DNA of 7,799 nt from Xanthobacteraceae bacterium (GTDB taxonomy: Bacteria; Pseudomonadota; Alphaproteobacteria; Rhizobiales; Xanthobacteraceae), in NCBI GenBank assembly GCA_019746355.1, contig JAIESC010000169.1, positions 1-7,799 of the forward strand, in the 5' to 3' direction. The position numbers were made by a program, and so were the translations under genes. Below the pieces are notes generated by a model. It worked only from the letters and a program-made list of their open reading frames with translations, ran no database searches and was not told the origin of the DNA. Below are positions 1 to 5,501 of the stretch, in pieces. Positions within the stretch are counted from its first letter, which is position 1, and the number at the start of each line of letters is the position of its first letter.

Positions 1-204
1 GGCGGCGGGGGCGGGTACGCGGGCCGGCGGCGGCGGGGCCGTCGCGAACACCGGGGCGGGCGCAGGCGCACTCGGCTGCGCGAAGCCAGCCTGCGCCATG
101 CGCTCGAGCTGTCGCGTCAGGTCGTCGAGACGCTCATGGACCGAGGCGAGGTGATCGTCCTCGTCGTCCACGTGATCCCGATATGCTCGACGTCTGTTCC
201 GCAC
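1..204 (-). CDS. N-terminus of acidic/Pro-Ala-rich protein, 3' end off the left edge (possible PodJ/SEL1-like)
   Basis: The minus strand is open from base 204 to the window edge (68 codons) with strongly GC-biased third positions, as expected of a real gene here. The predicted start is GTG at 204-202. It follows an AAGGAAGG-like Shine-Dalgarno stretch, and the upstream in-frame reading is unlike a natural N-terminus. The protein starts with a basic stretch (RNRRAYR), continues with an acidic patch (DDEDD, about residues 12-16), then an amphipathic, probably coiled-coil helix (SVHERLDDLTRQLERMAQ, about 20-37), and from about residue 42 becomes a Pro/Ala-rich linker. I recall similar N-termini on long SEL1-repeat or PodJ-like envelope/polarity proteins of Bradyrhizobium, but no diagnostic domain is inside the window, so function is unassigned. 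It is divergent from the acyl-CoA dehydrogenase and shares with it the region holding the CtrA-like box. A TTG at 246-244 is an alternative start. Confidence 0.7.
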   Translation of the reverse strand, partial: MRNRRRAYRDHVDDEDDHLASVHERLDDLTRQLERMAQAGFAQPSAPAPAPVFATAPPPPARVPAPAA

Positions 205-546
205 GCCTTCCTTCGATCGCTGGGATGGATCACGCAGGAGCCGCAACTCTCCCGTGGACCGGCGCGCGAATACGAAGGAAGCGCTGGCGCGGTCCTCAAG
301 CCCCGCGCCAACTGTTGTTTATCATGGTTAACCGACGGTTAACCTGCTGGCAGAACAGTCGATTTTCCTTGGCAAAATGCGTCCGGCCAGGCCGATATCA
401 ACTTAAGATTGCAGAACTGGAGATAGCGCGATCCGGGATTGTATAAACCCGTGATGAACCGTGTTCCGCGCGGATTTGGGGCCTTAACGGCGCCGCAATG
501 GGCCCATGGCATGCTTTCCAGCCTGCCAAGCCCGGGGATTTTCGCC
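205..546. other. Divergent intergenic region between left-edge gene and acyl-CoA dehydrogenase
   Basis: These 342 bases hold no convincing gene. They contain the CtrA-like palindrome (326-344) and a short imperfect AT-rich palindrome, ATTTT...AAAAT (362-378). Bases 439-546 are open in the dehydrogenase frame (from a TTG at 439), but this extension is not expected in the family and is probably leader. I found no sigma-70 promoter with correct spacing that I would defend. Confidence 0.6.
326..344. promoter_or_regulatory. Perfect CtrA-type box, TTAA-N7-TTAAC, palindromic
   Basis: The sequence reads GGTTAACCGACGGTTAACC: two GGTTAACC palindromes separated by three bases. It gives TTAA-N7-TTAAC on both strands, which matches the established CtrA consensus of alphaproteobacteria. 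AT-rich tetranucleotides at this exact spacing are unlikely by chance in such GC-rich DNA. The site is about 120 bases from the GTG of the left-edge gene and about 200 from the dehydrogenase start, so the left gene is the more likely target. Binding by CtrA is inferred from the motif only. Confidence 0.65.
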
Positions 547-2343
547 ATGCTAATCTACAAGGCGCCCGTCGAGGACGCCCAGTTCCTCCTCAACGACGTG
601 TTCCACGTCGAGCGCTATGCCAATCTTCCGGGCTTTGCCGACGCCACCCCTGACCTGGTCGAGGCCGTCCTCGGCGAAGCCGGCAAGTTCTGCGAGCAGG
701 TGCTGCTGCCGCTCAACCGGACCGGCGACCAGGAAGGCTGCAAGCGCGCGGCCGACGGCAGCGTCTCCACACCGGCCGGCTTCAAGGACGCCTTCAGGCA
801 GCTCGTCGAGGGCGGCTGGATCGGCATCTCGGCGCCCCCCGAATTCGGCGGGCAGGGTCTGCCGATGCTGATGACCCAGCTCGTCAACGAATTCCTGTCG
901 TCGGCCAATCTGTCGTTTGCGATGTATCCGGGGCTGACCCAGGGCGCGATCGCGGCGCTGATCGCCCACGGCACCGAGGCGATCAAGGCCGCGTATCTGC
1001 CGAAGATGATCGCCGGCGAATGGACCGGCACGATGAACCTCACCGAGCCGCATTGCGGCACGGACCTGGGGCTGCTCCGCACCAAGGCGGTGAAGCAGCC
1101 GGACGGCAGCTACAAGATCACCGGCACCAAGATCTTCATCTCGGCCGGCGAGCATGACCTCGCCGCCAACATCGTCCACCTCGTGCTGGCGCGCATCGAA
1201 GGCGCGCCGGAGGGCACCAAGGGCATCTCGCTGTTCGTCGCTCCCAAGTTTCTGCTGAACGGCGACGGCTCCCCCGGTGCGCGCAATGCGCTGTCCTGCG
1301 GCTCGCTCGAGGAGAAGATGGGCATTCACGGCAACGCCACCTGCGTGATGAACTACGACGGTGCGACCGCCTGGCTCCTCGGCGAGGAGAACCGCGGCCT
1401 GCACGCCATGTTCACGATGATGAACGAGGCGCGGCTCGGTGTCGGCGTGCAGGGCCTGGCGATGTCCGAGGTCGCCTACCAGAACGCGGTCACTTATGCG
1501 AAGGAGCGGCTGCAGGGCCGGGCGCTGACCGGCGCCAAGGCCAAGGACAAGCCGGCCGATCCGATCATCGTGCATCCCGACGTTCGCCGCACGCTGATGA
1601 CCATCAAGTCGTTCAACGAGGCCGCGCGCGCCCTGGTGATGTGGACCGCGATCGCCTCCGACCTCGACCGCCGCGGCGCCGACGAAAAGACCCGGCAGGC
1701 CGCCGACGATCACATGGGCCTGCTCACACCGGTGATCAAAGGCGTGCTCACCGACCAGGGCTTCGCCAACACGGTGATGGCGCAGCAGATGTTCGGCGGC
1801 CACGGCTACATCGCCGAGCACGGCATGGAGCAGTTCGTGCGCGATGCGCGCATCACCATGATGTACGAGGGCGCGAACGGCATCCAGGCGCTCGATCTCG
1901 TCGGCCGCAAATTGCCGAAGGACGGCGGCCGCGCGCTGCAGGCGTTCTTCGCCGAGGTGCAGGGCTTCATCAAGGAGAAGTCCGCCGACGCGGCGATGAA
2001 GCCTTACGTCGAGCCGCTCGGCAAGGCGCTCGGCCATCTGCAGCAGGCGACCATGTGGTTCATGGCCAATGCGATGGGCAAGCCGGACAACGCCGGCGCG
2101 GGCTCGACCGACTACATGCACATGCTCGGCCTCTGCGCGCTCGGCTACATGTGGGCGCGCATGGCCGCCGCGGCGCAGGACAAGCTCAAGACCGGCGCCA
2201 ACGGCGCCGAGGCGCGCATGAACGCCAAGCTCGTCACCGGCCGCTTCTTCATGGAGCGCATGCTGCCGGAAACCGCGGCGCAGCTCGCGCGCATCACCTC
2301 GGGCGCGGCGAGCACGATGGAATTGCCGGCGGAGCAGTTCTAG
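547..2343 (+). CDS. Acyl-CoA dehydrogenase, ~600-residue type with extended C-terminal domain
   Basis: A 598-residue FAD-dependent acyl-CoA dehydrogenase that would oxidise an acyl-CoA to its 2-enoyl-CoA, passing electrons to electron-transfer flavoprotein. The ATG at 547 is chosen because the family's typical N-terminus (YKAPVED..FLLNDVF, residues 4-19) begins there; a TTG at 439 would add 36 atypical residues. The N-terminal helical domain is followed by the FAD/substrate region with TEPHCGTD (166-173), the signature GGHGYIAEHGMEQFVRDARI (417-436), and YEGANGIQ, whose Glu441 is the expected catalytic base. A C-terminal extension (about 470-595) corresponds to the acyl-CoA dehydrogenase C-terminal-like domain of the long family that includes DmdC (3-methylmercaptopropionyl-CoA dehydrogenase). 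Substrate cannot be told from sequence; a fatty-acyl or methylmercaptopropionyl-type CoA is plausible. The last 35 codons and stop are duplicated at 3650-3757. No adjacent beta-oxidation genes are visible. Confidence 0.95.
   Translation: MLIYKAPVEDAQFLLNDVFHVERYANLPGFADATPDLVEAVLGEAGKFCEQVLLPLNRTGDQEGCKRAADGSVSTPAGFKDAFRQLVEGGWIGISAPPEFGGQGLPMLMTQLVNEFLSSANLSFAMYPGLTQGAIAALIAHGTEAIKAAYLPKMIAGEWTGTMNLTEPHCGTDLGLLRTKAVKQPDGSYKITGTKIFISAGEHDLAANIVHLVLARIEGAPEGTKGISLFVAPKFLLNGDGSPGARNALSCGSLEEKMGIHGNATCVMNYDGATAWLLGEENRGLHAMFTMMNEARLGVGVQGLAMSEVAYQNAVTYAKERLQGRALTGAKAKDKPADPIIVHPDVRRTLMTIKSFNEAARALVMWTAIASDLDRRGADEKTRQAADDHMGLLTPVIKGVLTDQGFANTVMAQQMFGGHGYIAEHGMEQFVRDARITMMYEGANGIQALDLVGRKLPKDGGRALQAFFAEVQGFIKEKSADAAMKPYVEPLGKALGHLQQATMWFMANAMGKPDNAGAGSTDYMHMLGLCALGYMWARMAAAAQDKLKTGANGAEARMNAKLVTGRFFMERMLPETAAQLARITSGAASTMELPAEQF
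2236..2343 (+). repeat. Left copy of 108-bp direct repeat (dehydrogenase 3' end)
   Basis: This is the functional 3' end of the dehydrogenase, encoding residues 564-598 and the stop. It matches 3650-3757 without gaps at an offset of exactly 1414. Only two differences are seen: A2251 versus G3665, and A2321 versus G3735. Similarity ends abruptly just 5' of 2230 and right after the stop codon. Confidence 0.95.
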
Positions 2344-2425
2344 GCGAACAACGAGCCCGGCGAAATGGCGGTATCACGATGCGCCGGGTTGCGCGACGAT
2401 CGGCATTTCCTGCGCCGTCAGGTCT

Positions 2426-2545
2426 GCAGCCGGTAACCCGATACAACGATCTCAGGCATTTTTTGGGCGCCACGGGGGCGCCGACCGATTCTTGCCGCAA
2501 TTCCTGATTTCCCTTTCGTCATCAAGAACGCGATCCAACGTGTTC
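2426..2545 (+). repeat. Upstream block of first DUF2778 gene, homologous to 4171-4300
   Basis: Leader and likely promoter region of the first paralogue. It aligns with 4171-4300: both begin with a GCAGC..CCGGTAACC.GATACA core and share TTGCCGCAAT and a TTTCC-TT-CGTCATCA block near the 3' end. The central part is diverged and has small indels. Conservation shows that the duplication carried its control region. No promoter hexamers with good spacing were identified. Confidence 0.7.
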
Positions 2546-2550
2546 GTGAG

Positions 2551-2559
2551 GGCAGGGGG
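2551..2559 (+). promoter_or_regulatory. Ribosome-binding site deciding the TTG start of the first DUF2778 gene
   Basis: GGCAGGGGG ends five bases before the TTG at 2565. The identical nonamer lies at identical spacing before the GTG of the paralogue (4427-4435). This conserved arrangement supports both non-ATG starts. Confidence 0.75.
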
Positions 2560-2564
2560 CCGTT

Positions 2565-3596
2565 TTGCTTCGCGCTGGAGTGTGCTCGAATTCGGCGGGG
2601 GTCGCAGTCGTGGCCCTGGCGCTTGGCGTCATGTCGGCCGGCGCGAACATGCCGCGTGCGGCCGGCGACGGATCGCACGTGGAACGCCTGGGTGTTTCAG
2701 TCACACAGCAACGACATCTGAACAATTGGGCTTACCCGGCTCCTGTATCGTTGCAGAGTACTGTCGTCGGCGCGGCCGTCCTGGAAAAGGCGACGGTGGG
2801 CGCGGGCAAGCATCCGGATGGGTTCGCCCTCTTCGAGGAGCGGTATATCTTCGTCGAGCGCTTCGGATCATTCGACCAGCGTTTCGTTGATGCCGACGGA
2901 TTAGTCCGGCGCGCTGCAGCCAGCGTCGTGAAGACAGGGGCGATTCTGCCTCAATATGCAATCGGCGCGGAAGCGGAGCCGTGGATTCCGGAGCCCGATC
3001 GACCGACCAAAGATGCTGCCCCTGCGGGCGCGCCGGCCGCTCCACGATCGATTGCACACGCATCCGTGAAAGGCGACGTTCGCGCCCCCAAAGTTCGGCA
3101 GGCTTCGTTGTCGTCGTCTCCGCACGGCCAGGACCGTACCGCGATCTACGACATCAGCGCGAAGGTGGTGTATCTGCCCAACGGCCGCAGGCTTGAAGCG
3201 CATTCTGGTCTTGGCGGCTACATGGACGATCCACGCTATGTGCACGTCAAGCGCGAAGGCTCAACTCCGCCCAATACCTATCGGCTGGCATTGCGTGAGA
3301 ACCTGTTCCACGGGGTCCGCGCCATTCGGCTCATCCCGGTCGGCGGTGGCGACATGTTCGGCCGCGAGGGCTTCCTCGCGCATCATTATTTGCTGGGACC
3401 CAATGGCCAGTCGAACGGATGTGTGTCGTTCGCCGATTACCCCGCGTTCCTCAACGCTTACCTCAGCGGTGATATCGACCGTCTGGTCGTGGTCGAGCGG
3501 CTCGAGAACCCGCCTGGCCGGATGATCGCCGCGGGATGGTTTGAAAAGGCTTTCAAGGGGCTGATCAAAACCTTCGAGCGCGGCTCGGGCACTTGA
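2565..3596 (+). CDS. DUF2778 (Tlde1-like L,D-transpeptidase-family) protein, paralogue 1
   Basis: A 343-residue protein starting with TTG, chosen by its Shine-Dalgarno and by alignment with the paralogue. Residues about 9-27 form a hydrophobic signal peptide or membrane anchor (GVAVVALALGVMSAGA). A poorly conserved middle region contains an aromatic/acidic segment (EERYIFVERFGSFDQRF) and a Pro/Ala-rich linker (about 145-185). The C-terminal domain (about 192-330) has the DUF2778 hallmarks: YLPNGRRLEAHSG, GYMDDPRYVH, HGVRAIRL, AHHYLLGPNGQSNGC. The likely active site is Cys286 in SNGC with His273/His274 upstream, in the order used by L,D-transpeptidase folds. Characterised relatives (Tlde1, Salmonella type VI effector) cleave peptidoglycan tetrapeptides and exchange D-amino acids. 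This protein carries its own export signal, so I infer a periplasmic cell-wall role rather than type VI delivery. It sits 221 bases after the dehydrogenase, same strand, and is flanked by the 108-bp direct repeats. Confidence 0.88.
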   Translation: MLRAGVCSNSAGVAVVALALGVMSAGANMPRAAGDGSHVERLGVSVTQQRHLNNWAYPAPVSLQSTVVGAAVLEKATVGAGKHPDGFALFEERYIFVERFGSFDQRFVDADGLVRRAAASVVKTGAILPQYAIGAEAEPWIPEPDRPTKDAAPAGAPAAPRSIAHASVKGDVRAPKVRQASLSSSPHGQDRTAIYDISAKVVYLPNGRRLEAHSGLGGYMDDPRYVHVKREGSTPPNTYRLALRENLFHGVRAIRLIPVGGGDMFGREGFLAHHYLLGPNGQSNGCVSFADYPAFLNAYLSGDIDRLVVVERLENPPGRMIAAGWFEKAFKGLIKTFERGSGT

Positions 3597-3649
3597 AGAG
3601 CCGCCCTGAACTCAGAGGCTGGCACAAACCAGTCGAAGATATTCTGACC

Positions 3650-3757
3650 ACCGGCCGCTTCTTCGTGGAGCGCATGCTGCCGGAAACCGCGGCGCAGCTC
3701 GCGCGCATCACCTCGGGCGCGGCGAGCACGATGGGATTGCCGGCGGAGCAGTTCTAG
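3650..3757 (+). pseudogene. Duplicated 3' fragment of the acyl-CoA dehydrogenase gene (right direct repeat)
   Basis: This fragment would encode the last 35 residues and TAG stop of the dehydrogenase, in the same orientation, 53 bases after the first DUF2778 gene. It differs from 2236-2343 at two positions, both replacing an amino acid (Met to Val in GRFFMERM, Glu to Gly near the end). It lacks the rest of the gene and any start region, so it is a non-functional remnant. It may be the scar of a tandem duplication, or the original 3' end displaced by an insertion that restored the upstream copy. Confidence 0.93.
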
Positions 3758-3798
3758 CGAGCCTTATGCGGCAGCCGGCGCCAATGTGTTAGCGCGGC

Positions 3799-4020
3799 TC
3801 ATCGGGCGATGAGACGATGTCGCGCTTCATTCAGCCGCTGGCGAACGTCCTCAATGGCCTTGCGAAACGCGCCTCGGTCCACCGCGATCACGGCGCCACA
3901 CCCGCCGCAGGCGAGCTCCCAATGATCGCAAAGCCAGTCGATGGGTTGCTTGGTCTTGTGCGCACACTGAGGGCAAGAAATCTCCACATGCGTATCGTCA
4001 ACTGGATTTCCGGCCACCAC
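3799..4020 (-). CDS. Small zinc-ribbon protein, unknown function
   Basis: A 73-residue protein of unknown function. Two CxxC knuckles, C16-x2-C19 and C38-x2-C41 (with an extra Cys31), form a classic zinc-ribbon spacing. The second lies in CGGCGAVI, as in other small rhizobial zinc-ribbon proteins I remember. The remainder (about 49-73) is a charged, probably helical tail rich in Arg and Glu. There is no signal peptide, so it should be cytoplasmic. The start is one of two consecutive GTG codons at 4020 and 4017, preceded by GAGGGGAG (4024-4031 on this strand); spacing is 3 or 6 bases, slightly favouring the second. It lies between the DUF2778 paralogues on the opposite strand and is absent from the equivalent place before the first paralogue. 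It was therefore inserted after duplication, or lost from the other unit. A nucleic-acid or protein-binding role is possible but not shown. Confidence 0.72.
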   Translation of the reverse strand: MVAGNPVDDTHVEISCPQCAHKTKQPIDWLCDHWELACGGCGAVIAVDRGAFRKAIEDVRQRLNEARHRLIAR

Positions 4021-4023
4021 TCA

Positions 4024-4031
4024 CTCCCCTC
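4024..4031 (-). promoter_or_regulatory. Ribosome-binding site of the zinc-ribbon gene
   Basis: GAGGGGAG on the minus strand, directly upstream of the GTG-GTG start. It is a strong Shine-Dalgarno and the main support for translation of this small frame. Confidence 0.6.
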
Positions 4032-4170
4032 ACATCCGGCGCAAGTCAGCGGACAAATGTTGCGGAAGTGCGGCTCCTCTCATTGACGGCAGCGGGCAGC
4101 GAAGTCGGCGAACGGTCGGTATCAAGGTGCGCTGTGTCGTAAGACGACGGGCCACACTGCGCTCGTCAGA

Positions 4171-4300
4171 GCAGCGCCCGGTAACCTGATACATTTGTCT
4201 CCAAGTATTTTGCGTATTTTGCCCGCTGCCGCATCATCGAACGATTGTTGCCGCAATCCCGGAATTTCCTTCCGTCATCACGAGACGCGGTCAACGCGTT
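4171..4300 (+). repeat. Upstream block of second DUF2778 gene, homologous to 2426-2545
   Basis: Aligns with the leader of paralogue 1 from the CCGGTAACC.GATACA core to the TCATCA.GA.CGCG..CAACG stretch. The match stops at about 4300, exactly where the palindromic element starts, and resumes at about 4421 near the ribosome-binding site. Confidence 0.7.
4205..4222. repeat. Perfect 9-bp tandem repeat, GTATTTTGC x2
   Basis: Two adjacent copies of GTATTTTGC, AT-rich against the surrounding DNA and within the paralogue 2 leader. The first paralogue's leader has a T-rich stretch here but no such duplication. It may be simple slippage or a pair of regulator half-sites. Confidence 0.6.
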
Positions 4301-4420
4301 GGAGCATTTTCCGGCGAAGGCGCTCAGCACTTGATCCGGGGTGCAACGGCTCGCCGCAGAAAATGCGACCGAACAGGGAAGCTGGCGTCGTTACCGATCC
4401 GCAGGAACGGGAGCGGCTCC
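4301..4420. repeat. ~120-bp palindromic intergenic element, rhizobial RIME-like
   Basis: This block has no counterpart in the paralogue 1 leader and interrupts otherwise collinear homology, so its edges can be read from the comparison. It begins GGAGC and ends GCTCC, a 5-bp terminal inverted repeat. Inside, GCATTTTC (4304-4311) pairs with GAAAATGC (4359-4366), and the adjoining CGGCG (4312-4316) pairs with CGCCG (4352-4356), giving a long bulged hairpin. A second small palindrome, GGAGCGGCTCC, closes the right end (4410-4420). The layout (GAGCATTTTCCGGCGAAG ... GAAAATGCGACC.AACA ... GGAACGGGAGCGGCTC) agrees with an interspersed element I remember from Bradyrhizobium and other Rhizobiales genomes. 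The family name is from memory. Confidence 0.7.
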
Positions 4421-4426
4421 GGTCAG

Positions 4427-4435
4427 GGCAGGGGG
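4427..4435 (+). promoter_or_regulatory. Ribosome-binding site deciding the GTG start of the second DUF2778 gene
   Basis: GGCAGGGGG, five bases before the GTG at 4441, identical in sequence and spacing to the site before paralogue 1. An upstream in-frame ATG at 4363 lies inside the palindromic element and has no matching site, so GTG 4441 is preferred. Confidence 0.75.
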
Positions 4436-4440
4436 CGGTC

Positions 4441-5475
4441 GTGCTTCGCGCCGGAATGTGCTCGATTTTTGCCGGGATCGCGGCGGTGACCGCGGTGCTT
4501 GCCGTCAAGTCGGTCGGGACGTACGCGCCTCGGCCGGTCCGTGATGGATTGCAGGCCGAGCGCCTGGGCGTTTCGGTCATCCAGAAGTGGCAGCTGAACA
4601 GCCCGGCTTACCTCGTTCCTGTGTCGTTGCAGAACCTGGACGACGCCGGGGTGCGCATGGGCGGCTTGGAAAGAGCGACAGTCGGCGCGGCTATGCCCGC
4701 CGAGGAGCCCGCGGTCTTCGAGGAGCGCTATTCCTTCAGGGAGCGCTTCGCATCATTCGACGAGCGTTTCGTCGGTGTGGCGAGATTGATCCGGCGCGTC
4801 GCTGTCAACGTCGTCAAGACCGAGCCGGTTCTGCCGCAATACGCGACCGCCGTGGAAACGGAGTTGCCTGACCAAATTGTCAAAAGTGTTTTGCCCGTGG
4901 CTGCGCCTTCTCCGGTTGCCGCGCCGTCGAACGCAAATGCATCTGTCAGCAGCGGCGTTCGCGCGCCCAGGGTTCGGCAGGCGTCGTTGTCGTCGCCGGA
5001 TGGTCAGAGCAAGACGGCGATCTACGACATCAGCGCGCAGGTGGTGTACCTGCCGAATGGACGCCGGCTCGAAGCGCATTCCGGTTTCGGCGGTTACATG
5101 GACGATCCCCGCTACGTGCACATCAGGCGCAAAGGCGCAACGCCGCCCAACACATACCGGCTGGTTGAGCGTGAGCGCCTCTTCCACGGGGTACGTGCCA
5201 TTCGGCTGATCCCGGTCGCCGGCAGCAACATGTTCGGCCGCGATGGCATGCTGGCGCATCATTATCTGCTGGGCCCCAACGGCCAATCGAACGGGTGCGT
5301 GTCACTCGCCGATTATCCCGCGTTCCTCAACGCGTTCTTGAGCGGCGAAATCGACCGTCTGGTCGTGGTCGAGCGTCTCGATAACCCGCCGCCCGGTCAG
5401 ATGATCGCCGCGGGATGGATTGAAAAGGCCTTCAAGGGACTGATCAAAAACTTCGAGCGCGGCTCGGGCACCTGA
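4441..5475 (+). CDS. DUF2778 (Tlde1-like L,D-transpeptidase-family) protein, paralogue 2
   Basis: A 344-residue paralogue of the protein at 2565-3596. From the GTG start it reads LRAGMCSIFAGIAAV, a signal peptide or anchor homologous to paralogue 1. The middle region is diverged but keeps EERYSFRERFASFDERF and a linker rich in Pro, Ala and Val. The DUF2778 domain again starts at residue 192 (TAIYDISAQVVYLP) and holds His273/His274 and Cys286 in SNGC, at the same numbering as paralogue 1. By eye I count about 24 substitutions over about 152 aligned domain residues, plus one inserted Pro near the end (NPPPGQ). All putative catalytic residues are kept, so both copies look functional. Expected site of action is the periplasm, on peptidoglycan peptides, by family inference. 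No immunity-like or type VI gene is adjacent. Its leader is interrupted by a palindromic repeat, so expression may differ from paralogue 1. It converges with the substrate-binding protein gene, with a 26-base gap. Confidence 0.88.
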   Translation: MLRAGMCSIFAGIAAVTAVLAVKSVGTYAPRPVRDGLQAERLGVSVIQKWQLNSPAYLVPVSLQNLDDAGVRMGGLERATVGAAMPAEEPAVFEERYSFRERFASFDERFVGVARLIRRVAVNVVKTEPVLPQYATAVETELPDQIVKSVLPVAAPSPVAAPSNANASVSSGVRAPRVRQASLSSPDGQSKTAIYDISAQVVYLPNGRRLEAHSGFGGYMDDPRYVHIRRKGATPPNTYRLVERERLFHGVRAIRLIPVAGSNMFGRDGMLAHHYLLGPNGQSNGCVSLADYPAFLNAFLSGEIDRLVVVERLDNPPPGQMIAAGWIEKAFKGLIKNFERGSGT

Positions 5476-5501
5476 GGACCGACGTCTCCCGCGCAGGCAA
5501 C

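Larger units (their letters stand above)
4021..4440. other. Long intergenic region upstream of the second DUF2778 gene
   Basis: These 420 bases separate the divergent zinc-ribbon gene from paralogue 2. From left to right: the zinc-ribbon Shine-Dalgarno; about 140 bases with nothing recognised; the block homologous to the first paralogue's leader (4171-4300), with a 9-bp tandem repeat inside; the palindromic element (4301-4420); and the ribosome-binding site. An open frame in phase with the gene runs from 4195, but most of it is leader and repeat sequence, so I do not treat it as coding. Confidence 0.65.

Noticed and set aside
439..546. N-terminal extension of the dehydrogenase from TTG 439
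   Set aside because: The family N-terminus (YKAPVED) begins right after ATG 547, and the upstream residues look like translated leader.
550..2121. Long minus-strand open frame (523 residues) across the dehydrogenase
   Set aside because: It is antisense to a well-supported enzyme, and its translation is rich in Arg, His, Gly and Ala without recognisable domains, as expected of a shadow frame in GC-rich DNA.
2356..2388. CCCGGCG...CGCCGGG inverted repeat after the dehydrogenase stop as a terminator
   Set aside because: The loop is 19 bases and no T-run follows, so it does not meet the intrinsic terminator pattern.
2458..2482. T-run next to the GGCGCC-ACGGG-GGCGCC hairpin
   Set aside because: The T-run precedes the stem on the plus strand, and on the minus strand the stem is followed by A's, so neither orientation makes an intrinsic terminator.
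3817..4086. 89-residue plus-strand frame opposite the zinc-ribbon gene
   Set aside because: It has no ribosome-binding site comparable to the minus-strand one, and the minus strand shows the paired CxxC motif.
4304..4366. CRISPR or tRNA-like structure suggested by the inverted repeat
   Set aside because: There is only one copy, no spacer series and no cloverleaf; it fits a dispersed palindromic element better.
4195..4440. N-terminal extension of paralogue 2 from 4195 or ATG 4363
   Set aside because: This stretch is the shared leader plus the palindromic repeat; the paralogue comparison and Shine-Dalgarno point to GTG 4441.
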